Source: DATEMK01 sp035275625
Lineage (GTDB): Bacteria > Bacteroidota > Bacteroidia > AKYH767-A > OLB10
Length of the DNA: 12,577 nt
Assembly (NCBI GenBank): GCA_035275625.1
Contig: DATEMK010000014.1
Coordinates: forward strand, 1 to 12,577
Reading direction: 5' to 3'
Shown: piece after piece, positions 1 to 7,096 of the stretch
How positions within the stretch are numbered: the first letter of the stretch is position 1
Layout of the letters: every line of letters starts with the position of its first letter
Notes under the pieces: model-generated
What the model was told of the DNA's origin: nothing
The model's input: only the letters and a program-made list of their open reading frames with translations
Database searches by the model: none
Program-made: the position numbers and the translations under genes

Positions 1-30
1 CAAATACTCAATCAAAAAAAAATATAAAAT

Positions 31-933
31 ATGAAAAACAAATTATTCCTGTTAGCATTATTATCTATCGCATTTGCATCCTGCCAGAAAGAAGAGAACA
101 CTAATGTGTCTTCTGCAACCGGGGATGGCAGTTCAATCCGTCAGGCCAATCCTACATCTACCGGTATAGGAAGCACTCCTGCAACATTCACGCAAAAAGT
201 GTTGCTTGAAAATTTCACAGGCGCACCGTACGCCAAAGTTCCTGAAAATGATTATATGATTTCTCAGTTGCAAATCCAGTATCCGAATCGCATTATTGCT
301 GCATCGTTTCACAAAAATGACCGTATGGAAGCATTGGCGACATCAAACCTGTTAAATTTCGTGAGCACCGGAACCACTCCGAATATGCCGGCTGTCATGT
401 TGAACCGTATTGTGTTTAATAACAAATTGATTAACGACCAGCAAACATGGTCAGTAAATGTGCCGTATGCTTTAACCGGTTCGCCCAATATTGGTCTTGC
501 CATTCAATCAACTGTTCATAATAACATACTTGATATGAATATTCACGTTGGATTTAATGCTGCTGTCACAGGTAATTATAAGATGTGTGTTTATCTTATG
601 GAAAATGCAGTTCAACATTCCGGTTCAGGTTATAACCAGGCAAATGGATTTAATACTACTATTTCAAGCCCTTTCTATAATATGGGCAACCCGATTGTAA
701 ATTATACTCATAATAATGTAATGAGAATGCAACCTACGTCAATTACAGGAATAACGGTTCCTTCCACCTATCAGGTTACCGGAGGTCACATGATTCAACC
801 TCTGACAATGGATATTCCTTCAAGCTTAAACTTTAATAATACATACCTCATTGCCTTTGTTTATAACACTAGCAATCTGATGGTGATGAATTCACAGATA
901 GCGAAAATTGGAACAGTGAAAACCTGGGATTAA
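31..933 (+). CDS. Omp28-like outer-membrane/surface lipoprotein lacking CxxC
   Basis: This is a 300-aa predicted lipoprotein. Residues 1-17 form a signal peptide (MKNKL, hydrophobic core, FAS) followed by lipobox Cys18, then a Ser/Thr/Asn-rich linker (about 20-52). From residue 57 the line VLLENFTG resembles the start of the thioredoxin-like domain of Omp28-related proteins, which normally reads vLlEdFTGxxCxxCP. Here the two Cys positions are Tyr67 and Val70, with the Pro (71) kept. The C-terminal half (about 150-300) is beta-rich, with a YTHNNVMR stretch similar to the Omp28 YVHNHVLR region. It is likely exported and lipid-anchored, and its role is unknown even for the family. ATG31 is used because the signal peptide begins there. 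The gene is alone on its strand, ends at a terminator, and its promoter lies at or beyond the window edge. The family call rests on motif memory; a divergent paralogue of another thioredoxin-fold lipoprotein family is possible. Confidence 0.65.
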   Translation: MKNKLFLLALLSIAFASCQKEENTNVSSATGDGSSIRQANPTSTGIGSTPATFTQKVLLENFTGAPYAKVPENDYMISQLQIQYPNRIIAASFHKNDRMEALATSNLLNFVSTGTTPNMPAVMLNRIVFNNKLINDQQTWSVNVPYALTGSPNIGLAIQSTVHNNILDMNIHVGFNAAVTGNYKMCVYLMENAVQHSGSGYNQANGFNTTISSPFYNMGNPIVNYTHNNVMRMQPTSITGITVPSTYQVTGGHMIQPLTMDIPSSLNFNNTYLIAFVYNTSNLMVMNSQIAKIGTVKTWD

Positions 934-956
934 TATTCTCAGAAACAGGCAATTCG

Positions 957-985
957 AAAAAGCAGGTCTCCTCGATCTGCTTTTT
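957..985 (+). terminator. Intrinsic terminator after the Omp28-like gene
   Basis: A stem AAAAAGCAG/CTGCTTTTT extends with G-U, U-A and C-G pairs around a 5-nt loop, and the 3' arm is itself a T-run. It starts 24 nt after the stop codon at 933. This is a textbook rho-independent shape. Because both A and T tracts are present it could also act on the opposite strand. Confidence 0.8.
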
Positions 986-1060
986 TGTTATTTTAGATAG
1001 GTCTTTTCTTCTTTAACTTAAAAGCACTTTTGTTTATTTTCACCGAATGGTTCTAAAACA

Positions 1061-1091
1061 GAAATTCCGGAAGATGGGGATCCGGAATTTC
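1061..1091 (-). terminator. Inverted repeat, probable terminator of the minus-strand DUF6089 gene
   Basis: A perfect 10-bp stem (GAAATTCCGG/CCGGAATTTC), extendable by one A-T pair, surrounds a 9-nt loop. It lies 38 nt beyond the stop of the minus-strand gene ending at 1129. On the minus strand the stem is followed by TGTTTTAG, a weak T-tract. Together with the 957-985 hairpin it insulates two convergent genes. The rest of the 934-1128 gap shows no coding signal. Confidence 0.55.
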
Positions 1092-1128
1092 CAAACTAAG
1101 AAAAATTAATTAACCATTAAACCTGTTT

Positions 1129-2160
1129 TTATCGTCTTCCAAAAAACCTTGCTTTTTCTCCCCTGAATTCAAACTTATAAGCAAGCTCAAGATTCACATA
1201 ACTGTATGTATCATTTCTTTTCGGGTTTCCTCTTATACTCGTTGCCGGACCCGGATATCCATTGGTTCCATAACCGGTGGGATCGGAGATATAAAGAGCT
1301 AATTTCTGCATTTCCGGATCATTCGGATAAAGTGTATTCAAATCTTCAAAAGTTATATATGAATCGCTTACATCATCTAAAAAATCAGTAAAGAAATAGT
1401 AATAACCGAATTCAGCTGAAAACGTAACCGCTCGGCTTAATCCAAAACGAAAACCAAATCCGCATGGAATTGCAACATGGGTATTTTTATATTTTTTATT
1501 TGAAACAGCCTCGCCATTTGTCTGACCTTTTTCGGTGCTCCATTTGGTAAGGTCGGTTTCATAGGTTCCGTCCTTTTCAATAATATGACCCTGTATTCCG
1601 TCACTTTGCGGGTAATCACGCGTAGTGCCATCATTCCAGAAATAATAACGATTATCCAAACTTATGTTTCCCCGGAACAAATCTGCTTTGGGTATGCCGT
1701 AATATACTCCCACCCCGGTGAAAAAAAACATTGCTGCACCCTGTTTATGAAGCGGCATATGCCTGTTTGGATAAACCGTATAAGTCAGATGTGTGGAAAA
1801 TCCAAACAGGTCATTTTGAAAATTAATACCCCGTCCATAATTTCTAAGGTCAAATCCTTTGCGGCCTCCAATGGGTTTGGACTCATCATAACCTATACGA
1901 TGCCAGCTTATGCGGGCTTCAAATGAAAACGGGTTGTATAGATTTCCGGTGAGCGCTGAATTGCCTGTAAAGTTTCTTATTGTTATATCGCAACCAGGGC
2001 GGGTGGAGGTTGTTTGCAGCACTCTTTCATTTCCAAGATCGCCAAAATAATTTGTAACTCCGCCTCCGAAACCCAGTTCAAAAGAACGGTTACTTCCAAA
2101 TTGCGCATGGGTCAGGAACGCTGAAGCTATGAATAAAACGGTCACATAAAGCTTCTTCAT
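1129..2160 (-). CDS. DUF6089/PorG-like outer-membrane beta-barrel protein
   Basis: This is a 343-aa exported protein. The chosen start is the ATG at 2160 because a clear signal peptide begins there (MKKLYVTVLFIASAFLTHAQ); an upstream in-frame ATG at 2211 would add 17 charged residues before it. The mature part has many alternating aromatic/hydrophobic strands. It includes FELGFGGGVTNYFGDLGN near the mature N-terminus, FFTDFLDDVSDSYIT in the C-terminal third, and a final YSYVNLELAYKFEF strand, as in DUF6089 proteins. PorG of the type IX secretion system belongs to this family but is shorter (about 230 aa). The extra length lies in long inter-strand loops, so a direct T9SS role is only inferred. 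It follows radA on the same strand after a 117-nt gap with a possible own promoter. Confidence 0.7.
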   Translation of the reverse strand: MKKLYVTVLFIASAFLTHAQFGSNRSFELGFGGGVTNYFGDLGNERVLQTTSTRPGCDITIRNFTGNSALTGNLYNPFSFEARISWHRIGYDESKPIGGRKGFDLRNYGRGINFQNDLFGFSTHLTYTVYPNRHMPLHKQGAAMFFFTGVGVYYGIPKADLFRGNISLDNRYYFWNDGTTRDYPQSDGIQGHIIEKDGTYETDLTKWSTEKGQTNGEAVSNKKYKNTHVAIPCGFGFRFGLSRAVTFSAEFGYYYFFTDFLDDVSDSYITFEDLNTLYPNDPEMQKLALYISDPTGYGTNGYPGPATSIRGNPKRNDTYSYVNLELAYKFEFRGEKARFFGRR

Positions 2161-2187
2161 GGTGAGATTGTTTTTTAATTTAATATA

Positions 2188-2220
2188 TAAAGGTATAAAC
2201 TTTTTTTTCATCTCAGCAAA
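2188..2220 (-). promoter_or_regulatory. Possible promoter for the DUF6089 gene
   Basis: On the minus strand, TACCTTTA (2195-2188) differs from the Bacteroidota -7 consensus TAnnTTTG at the last base. It is preceded by TTTG (2220-2217) with a 21-nt spacer. It sits 27 nt upstream of the ATG at 2160. Because of the mismatch this is a weak call. Confidence 0.35.
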
Positions 2221-2277
2221 TTATTATAGTGAAATCATACTTTAGTATTAAGACAAAGCAGTGAGAAGCTTAAGGTA

Positions 2278-3648
2278 TTATGCAAACAGGGATGCAAATA
2301 CTTCTTCCACTTTGCTGACCGGAATAAGTTTAATGCCGGATTTTTTCGATTTATCAACCGTGGGAAGGTTATATTTGGAAAAATAAATTTTTTCGAATCC
2401 TAATTTTTCCGCTTCGATGATGCGTTGTTCAATCCTGTTCACCGGTCGTATCTCTCCTGACAAGCCTACTTCCCCTGTAAAACAGGTTTTAGGCGGAATA
2501 GAAATATCCTCGTTGGAAGAAAGAACCGCGCAAATCACGGCAAGATCAATGGCAGGGTCTTCAACTTTTATACCTCCGGCAATGTTTAAAAAAACATCTT
2601 TTGCCGCAAGCCTGAATCCGCATCTTTTTTCCAGCACAGCAAGTAACATGCTTAGTCTTCGCAGGTCAAATCCGGTGGATGAACGCTGAGGTGTTCCATA
2701 AACTGCTGAACTGACTAAGGCTTGCGCTTCTATTAACATCGGGCGCATGCCATCCATTGTACATGCGATTGCAACCCCGCTCAACAGTTCATCCCGGTGG
2801 GAAATCAATATCTCTGACGGATTGCTGACTTCACGAAGACCTGATCCTTCCATTTCGTAAATTCCCAACTCTGCAGTAGAGCCGAAACGGTTTTTCGTTG
2901 CACGTAAAATTCTATAAATATGATGACGGTCTCCTTCAAATTGCAAAACAGTATCCACCATGTGTTCTAAAACTTTCGGTCCGGCAATAATTCCATCTTT
3001 GGTAATATGTCCTATGAGAAAAACAGGTGTTCCGGTTTCTTTTGCGAAACGAAATAATTCTCCTGCACATTCTCTTATTTGTGAAACACTTCCCGGAGCG
3101 GACTCTATATTATTAGAGTATAAAGTCTGAATGGAATCAATAATTAAAATATCCGGTTTAAGCTGTTCGATTTGTTTAAAAATAATTTGCGTGGTTGTTT
3201 CAGTCAGAATAAAACATTTTGCTTTTTTTAAACCAATGCGCTCTGCCCTCATACGAATCTGCTGTTCGCTCTCTTCACCTGAAATAAATAATGCTTTTTG
3301 TTTTTCAAGGTTTAAAACAATCTGAAGCATCAGGGTGGATTTTCCTATTCCCGGCTCTCCTCCCAGAAGGACTAATGATCCGGGTACTAATCCTCCTCCC
3401 AGCACCCGGTTTAATTCATCATCAGGAAGAACTATCCTTTGCTGATCGTCAAGATTTATTTCATGAATTAATATTGGTTTGGATACGCGTGACGCTGAAG
3501 AGGTTTGCCAGGCCTCTTTCTTCTCCCCTTTCGTGATCAACTCTTCTACGTAGGTATTCCATTCACCACAGGAAGGGCATTTGCCCGTCCATTTCGAAGA
3601 TTGCGCACCGCAATTCTGGCAAAAAAAAGTGGTTTTGATTTTAGACAA
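2278..3648 (-). CDS. radA: DNA repair protein RadA (Sms), TTG start
   Basis: This is a 456-aa, full-length RadA, the RecA-like ATPase that helps branch migration and processing of recombination intermediates. A zinc finger C10-x2-C13...C24-x2-C27 is followed by a RecA-like core with Walker A GEPGIGKST (97-105), Walker B ILIID (167-171) and the RadA-specific KNRFG motif (252-256). The C-terminal third (about 290-456) is the Lon-protease-like domain. The start codon is TTG: an in-frame stop (TGA) lies only 2 codons upstream, there is no ATG in between, and the zinc finger needs this N-terminus. No good -7 motif was found just upstream. It is separated from the lipoprotein gene before it by 59 nt. 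The identification is secure. Confidence 0.97.
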   Translation of the reverse strand: MSKIKTTFFCQNCGAQSSKWTGKCPSCGEWNTYVEELITKGEKKEAWQTSSASRVSKPILIHEINLDDQQRIVLPDDELNRVLGGGLVPGSLVLLGGEPGIGKSTLMLQIVLNLEKQKALFISGEESEQQIRMRAERIGLKKAKCFILTETTTQIIFKQIEQLKPDILIIDSIQTLYSNNIESAPGSVSQIRECAGELFRFAKETGTPVFLIGHITKDGIIAGPKVLEHMVDTVLQFEGDRHHIYRILRATKNRFGSTAELGIYEMEGSGLREVSNPSEILISHRDELLSGVAIACTMDGMRPMLIEAQALVSSAVYGTPQRSSTGFDLRRLSMLLAVLEKRCGFRLAAKDVFLNIAGGIKVEDPAIDLAVICAVLSSNEDISIPPKTCFTGEVGLSGEIRPVNRIEQRIIEAEKLGFEKIYFSKYNLPTVDKSKKSGIKLIPVSKVEEVFASLFA

Positions 3649-3707
3649 TACGAATCAGGAAATAGTATGAATTAAAATACCTGGAAAAACAAACGAAACA
3701 GAAAAGT

Positions 3708-4199
3708 TTATTCTTTCTCAAATTCTCTTTGAATGTTCCCGGCAGCATCTTTTCTATCCGCTACTAATTCAAGAATTTTATCATCAATTTGTATGATGGT
3801 CCATTTGTAGGTATAATTGTATTCTACACCATTAGAAACCAGCTCATTTGTTTTCAAATAAGATACCGTCAGTTTTGCATCTATCGAATAAGAGCCAGAA
3901 TCTAAAATTAATGTATCATTCCCATCTTTTCTATTTACATCGTACAATCCTTCATCACAATTACCTGTAGTGTATTTGCAATTGGTATCATAAGGCGCAA
4001 GATCATAACTAAAAACCTTCAGCCTGCCCTCTTTGAATGTCCATAGCTCGACTTTCTGATTATTCGTTAAAAATTCTCTTGACCAGGTACCCTGAATTTG
4101 TTTATTCATAGTATCTTCGGAACGAAACCAATCGAAATTTTCACAGCTGTAAAAAAACATCACAGCTGTAAAAAAAGTAATTGTTCTTAGGGCTTTCAT
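3708..4199 (-). CDS. Small lipocalin-like lipoprotein
   Basis: This is a 163-aa predicted lipoprotein of unknown function. The ATG at 4199 is preferred over the one at 4241 because a signal peptide begins there (MKALRTITFFTAVMFFYS), with lipobox Cys19. The mature part has the features of short lipocalin-like domains: GTW at 37-39, alternating beta strands, and a late KWTIIQIDDKILEL strand. Cys74 and Cys81 (CKYTTGNC) could form a disulfide in the periplasm. A promoter match lies just upstream, so it is probably transcribed independently of the rfaE2 operon 68 nt before it. The signal peptide coding region holds a 17-nt tandem duplication. Membership in the lipocalin-like group is inferred from pattern only. 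Confidence 0.7.
   Translation of the reverse strand: MKALRTITFFTAVMFFYSCENFDWFRSEDTMNKQIQGTWSREFLTNNQKVELWTFKEGRLKVFSYDLAPYDTNCKYTTGNCDEGLYDVNRKDGNDTLILDSGSYSIDAKLTVSYLKTNELVSNGVEYNYTYKWTIIQIDDKILELVADRKDAAGNIQREFEKE
4141..4176 (-). repeat. 17-nt tandem duplication inside the lipoprotein signal peptide
   Basis: Two perfect copies of TCACAGCTGTAAAAAAA (4141-4157 and 4160-4176) are separated by CA, giving a 19-nt period. Since 19 is not a multiple of 3, the copies are read in different frames: one codes FFTAV, the other FFYSC with the lipobox cysteine. Confidence 0.9.
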
Positions 4200-4222
4200 G
4201 GTGGTTATAATTATAATAAAAA

Positions 4223-4254
4223 CAAAGTTATACAAAATCATTTGTATTATGCAA
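4223..4254 (-). promoter_or_regulatory. Promoter for the small lipoprotein gene
   Basis: On the minus strand, TAACTTTG (4230-4223) is an exact TAnnTTTG match. It has TTG (4254-4252) upstream at a 21-nt spacing, as expected for Bacteroidota sigma factor promoters. It lies 23 nt before the ATG at 4199. The leader contains a 12-bp AT palindrome TTATAATTATAA (4205-4216). Confidence 0.6.
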
Positions 4255-4267
4255 CATTTGCATGCAT

Positions 4268-4768
4268 TTATTTTGTATGATTTTCAACAATCCTTTGTTC
4301 AATAGCTGAAGTGGAATGACCGGCAAGAAAGCTTATGGTTCGAATTTCTCCTCCATTTTCTTTCACAATATCATGTCCGACAATCTCTTCCACTTTATAA
4401 TCAGCCCCTTTTACAAGAACATCGGGACGAATATATTTTATAAGCTCATAGGGTGTGGATTCATCAAATAAAACCACTGCATTTACTAAAGAAAGAGCAG
4501 CAAGGACGTTCGCCCTTGAAGCTTCGCTATTAATCGGCCTGTTTTTTCCTTTGAGTTCAGATACAGAACGGTCGGTGTTAAGCCCAATTATCAGAACATC
4601 TCCCATATCGGCTGCTCTTGCGAGGTAATCAATATGACCGGGATGAAGAATGTCAAAGCAGCCATTTGTAAAAACAATTTTTTTCTGCAAAAACCTCCAT
4701 TGGTTCATTAAATGAAACAATGATTCCTTTGCTAAAAATATTTTAGATTCAATTATTTCCCTGTGCAT
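4268..4768 (-). CDS. rfaE2: D-glycero-beta-D-manno-heptose 1-phosphate adenylyltransferase
   Basis: This 166-aa protein is a stand-alone version of the HldE C-terminal domain. It transfers AMP to heptose-1-phosphate to make ADP-heptose, the LPS inner-core precursor, in the cytoplasm. The nucleotidyltransferase signature TNGCFDILHPGHI (34-46) contains the HxGH motif (42-45). GLNTDRSV (62-69), KGADY (120-124) and HSTSAI (151-156) complete the fold. The length matches stand-alone RfaE2 proteins, so the kinase half (RfaE1) must be encoded elsewhere. ATG4768 overlaps the end of the flippase-like gene by 20 nt, and the N-terminal helix from this start agrees with relatives. It is the last gene of the panC-panD-flippase operon. 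Confidence 0.92.
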   Translation of the reverse strand: MHREIIESKIFLAKESLFHLMNQWRFLQKKIVFTNGCFDILHPGHIDYLARAADMGDVLIIGLNTDRSVSELKGKNRPINSEASRANVLAALSLVNAVVLFDESTPYELIKYIRPDVLVKGADYKVEEIVGHDIVKENGGEIRTISFLAGHSTSAIEQRIVENHTK

Positions 4769-5777
4769 TTTTGCTTTCGTTTTTCTTTTTGTTGACTTTG
4801 AATACCAAAAACAATGAAATGATTCCGATTATTACAACCAGGATGGTTTGATTGGTGTGTACTAACGTGGCGTATACAATTCCGTCAGTTGATGAAATGT
4901 TGAACAACATCAGGCTTTGCGAAACGATATAATGATACGCCCCGATTCCACCCTGAACAGGGGCGGACATTCCCAATCCGCCTGCGACCAATACAAATAT
5001 TCCTTCTTTCACTCCGAGTCTGGATGTTGACTCCAGGGAGAAAAAACTGACATAAGTAGCCAGGAAATAAAGTATCCATATTAAGACGGTATGAAAAACA
5101 AACCAACCGGGGTTTTTCATTTTGAAAATGGTTTTCAATCCATCAATTACCCCCACATAAAGTTGTTTTATTTTAATCTTTAACTGTTCCGTTTTTTTGC
5201 TTCTGAAAATAAAAAACATGGCTGCGATAACTACAACTCCAATTAAAATCAGCCATAAAGAAGAACCGGAGGAACCCTCTGACGTTTTTTCTTTCATCGG
5301 TGAAATAATTTTTTCAACAAGAAAATTTTTAAGCAGATCAAATTCCAGGAGTGCGACAAGAAGCATAGAAAAAGCAAGCATGAATAAATCAATCACTCTC
5401 TCAATGATGACCGTCCCGATGAGTTTTTCAAACGGAACATTTTCTGATTTGCTGAGAACCCCACACCGGGTGATTTCTCCGATTCGCGGGATGGCAAGAT
5501 TTGCAAAATATCCAATCCCCAAAGCATAACAGGCGTTGGAAAGTTTCGGAGCAAATCCCATTGGCTTCAATAACATGTTCCAACGGTGCGCACGAAGCAC
5601 AAATGCAACAAAACCAAAAACAAATGCGATGGCTACGTAAAAAAAATTTGCATGTTCAATTTTTACAAATACATCGTGAAGGTTTTCCTTCCTGAATGTA
5701 AGCCACAGCAAAAGCAGCCCGATTGCAAAAAGCAATAAATATTTTACTACTGAAAAAATCTTTGACTGAGCGCTCAA
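4749..5777 (-). CDS. Flippase-like membrane protein (LPG_synthase_TM/UPF0104 family), TTG start
   Basis: This is a 342-aa polytopic inner-membrane protein. Hydrophobic segments lie at roughly 9-26, 45-62, 82-98, 118-145, 172-191, 224-246, 257-275 and 305-327, with a polar loop at about 150-172 and a Lys/Asn-rich cytoplasmic-looking tail. Family hallmarks are RIGEITRCGVLS (98-109) and PVQGGIGAYH (273-282). The fold is that of the membrane half of MprF (lysylphosphatidylglycerol synthase); such proteins are thought to move lipids or lipid-linked glycans, but the substrate here cannot be read from sequence. The start is TTG at 5777, overlapping the panD stop as TTGA; the first internal Met is at residue 68, inside the conserved region. 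Its overlap with rfaE2 suggests a possible envelope-glycolipid role. Confidence 0.85.
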   Translation of the reverse strand: MSAQSKIFSVVKYLLLFAIGLLLLWLTFRKENLHDVFVKIEHANFFYVAIAFVFGFVAFVLRAHRWNMLLKPMGFAPKLSNACYALGIGYFANLAIPRIGEITRCGVLSKSENVPFEKLIGTVIIERVIDLFMLAFSMLLVALLEFDLLKNFLVEKIISPMKEKTSEGSSGSSLWLILIGVVVIAAMFFIFRSKKTEQLKIKIKQLYVGVIDGLKTIFKMKNPGWFVFHTVLIWILYFLATYVSFFSLESTSRLGVKEGIFVLVAGGLGMSAPVQGGIGAYHYIVSQSLMLFNISSTDGIVYATLVHTNQTILVVIIGIISLFLVFKVNKKKNESKNAQGNN

Positions 5778-6127
5778 CTGTTTTTTATTCGGTTCTTACT
5801 GTCGGGAAAAATAACAGTTGGTTTAAATTTTTTTGCTTCTTCAAAATCCATTGCAGCATAAGACACCACTATGACAAGGTCATCTACCTGGACAAGCCGG
5901 GCGGCAGGTCCGTTAAGGCAAATAATTCCTGAATCTTTCGCGCCTTTAATCACATACGTTTCAAAACGTTCGCCATTATTAACGTTCAGCACCTGCACCA
6001 CTTCATTTTCAATCAGGTTGGCAGCATTCATTAAATTTTCGTCAATCGTAATGCTGCCTACATAATTGAGTTCTGCCTCTGTTACTCTTGCCCGGTGAAT
6101 TTTAGATTTTAGAACCTGTATTGTCAT
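5774..6127 (-). CDS. panD: Aspartate 1-decarboxylase precursor
   Basis: This 117-aa pyruvoyl-dependent enzyme converts L-aspartate to beta-alanine for pantothenate synthesis. The self-cleavage site is Gly24-Ser25 (YVGSITID), with Ser25 becoming the pyruvoyl group. Lys9, Arg54, Tyr58 and the NGPAAR stretch (72-77) match the family's active site. The length is typical. It starts 37 nt after the panC stop and overlaps the flippase-like gene by 4 nt, indicating translational coupling. An exact -7-type motif lies just upstream, so it may have its own promoter in addition to read-through from panC. Confidence 0.96.
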   Translation of the reverse strand: MTIQVLKSKIHRARVTEAELNYVGSITIDENLMNAANLIENEVVQVLNVNNGERFETYVIKGAKDSGIICLNGPAARLVQVDDLVIVVSYAAMDFEEAKKFKPTVIFPDSKNRIKNS

Positions 6128-6134
6128 TGGTGTG

Positions 6135-6142
6135 CAAAATTA
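6135..6142 (-). promoter_or_regulatory. Possible promoter -7 element for panD
   Basis: The minus strand reads TAATTTTG, an exact TAnnTTTG match, 7 nt before the panD ATG, which would give a very short leader. No clear -33 TTG was seen at the usual spacing. It lies in the 37-nt panC-panD gap. Confidence 0.4.
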
Positions 6143-6164
6143 GATAAATTCATTGCGGGGTAAA

Positions 6165-7010
6165 TTAATTAAGAGCAATATTATCAATCAGCCTTGTTTT
6201 GGAAGTCAGCACGGCAATGCAGGCTTGCGCAGCAATGCCATGGATTGTTTTATCAATCAGCTCAAGTGTCTCTGCATTTACAATTTCAAAGTATTGCACT
6301 TTGTACAAATTTGTTTTTTCTATTTCACCGACCGCATTTTTTTTTATTTCATTCAATGAAAAATTTTTCCGGTAAGAATCTTTTGCTTTTAAAAGTGATT
6401 TATAAATAACTGGCGCATTTGCTCTTTCTTCTGTTGTAAGATGAATGTTTCTTGAACTCATTGCCAGGCCATCTTTCTCCCGTACCGTTTCACAGCCAGT
6501 GATTTTTACTTTCAACTTTAATTGCCTGACCAAATTCCGGATGATTGCCAGTTGCTGAAAATCTTTTTTTCCAAAGTAAGCGATGTCAGGCTGAACAATA
6601 TCAAACAGTTTTTTTACAACTGTTGCCACCCCTTTAAAATGCCCGGGGCGGAAAACTCCTTCCATCACAGTTTCCATGGATCCGAAATTAATGTCAAGCA
6701 AATTTTTTTCAGGATACATTTCGTCAACGGAAGGAATAAAAACAATATCACATTTATTTTCTTCAAGCATGCCTGAATCGGTTGTTTCAGTGCGGGGATA
6801 TTTTGCAAGGTCATCCGGATTATTGAACTGTGTCGGATTTACAAAAATGCTGCAAACAGTAATTGCATTTTCACTGACTGCCTGCCTGATCAGTTGCAGG
6901 TGTCCTTCATGCAATGCTCCCATTGTAGGAACAAAGCCAATTTGTTTTTTTTCATTGCTGTGCTGTTGCAATTCGTTTTGAATTTCCTTTATTGTTGTAA
7001 AAATTTTCAT
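6165..7010 (-). CDS. panC: Pantothenate synthetase (pantoate--beta-alanine ligase)
   Basis: This 281-aa enzyme joins pantoate and beta-alanine with ATP to give pantothenate. The nucleotidyltransferase motif PTMGALHEGH (28-37) supplies His34 and His37. FVNPTQFN (56-63), FGKKDFQQL (146-154) and GLAMSSRN (181-188) are the other ligand-binding blocks. The start is placed at the ATG at 7010, where the conserved N-terminus (MKIF) begins; the in-frame ATG at 7091 would add 27 non-conserved residues and cover the divergent promoter. It is the first gene of the panC-panD-flippase-rfaE2 run. panB is not in the window. Confidence 0.96.
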   Translation of the reverse strand: MKIFTTIKEIQNELQQHSNEKKQIGFVPTMGALHEGHLQLIRQAVSENAITVCSIFVNPTQFNNPDDLAKYPRTETTDSGMLEENKCDIVFIPSVDEMYPEKNLLDINFGSMETVMEGVFRPGHFKGVATVVKKLFDIVQPDIAYFGKKDFQQLAIIRNLVRQLKLKVKITGCETVREKDGLAMSSRNIHLTTEERANAPVIYKSLLKAKDSYRKNFSLNEIKKNAVGEIEKTNLYKVQYFEIVNAETLELIDKTIHGIAAQACIAVLTSKTRLIDNIALN

Positions 7011-7016
7011 GCGCGG

Positions 7017-7024
7017 CAAAAGTA
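7017..7024 (-). promoter_or_regulatory. Promoter -7 element for panC
   Basis: The minus strand reads TACTTTTG, an exact TAnnTTTG match, 6 nt before the panC ATG. No strong -33 TTTG is seen; a TTTC lies at 7045-7042. The motif mirrors the one at 7071-7078 on the other strand. Confidence 0.5.
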
Positions 7025-7070
7025 GGTAACCTCTGAAAACAGAAAGACATTTTCTTCCTTCCTGTTTTTC

Positions 7071-7078
7071 TACTTTTG
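7071..7078 (+). promoter_or_regulatory. Promoter -7 element for the LutB-like gene
   Basis: TACTTTTG is an exact match to TAnnTTTG and sits 18 nt before ATG7097. The -33 region is T-rich without a clean TTTG. It supports ATG7097 over the in-frame ATG at 7076, which falls inside the motif. Confidence 0.5.
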
Positions 7079-7096
7079 CTGCATCCGGCAATTTCT

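Noticed and set aside
1585..1926. Open frame opposite the DUF6089 gene
   Set aside because: It is antisense to a gene with a signal peptide and family motifs, and its translation shows no domain; a chance shadow.
4259..4266. TGCATGCA palindrome next to the rfaE2 stop
   Set aside because: An isolated 8-bp palindrome without a repeat partner or known operator match.
5885..5920. GC-rich stretch in panD resembling the palindromic repeat in gltX
   Set aside because: It encodes the conserved NGPAARL active-site region, so the composition is explained by protein constraint.
7011..7091. Longer panC start adding 27 residues
   Set aside because: The added stretch is low in family similarity and covers the divergent promoters; the conserved N-terminus starts at 7010.
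7076..7096. Upstream in-frame ATG for the LutB-like gene
   Set aside because: It lies inside the TACTTTTG promoter motif and adds residues (MLHPAIS) with no family similarity; ATG7097 fits better.
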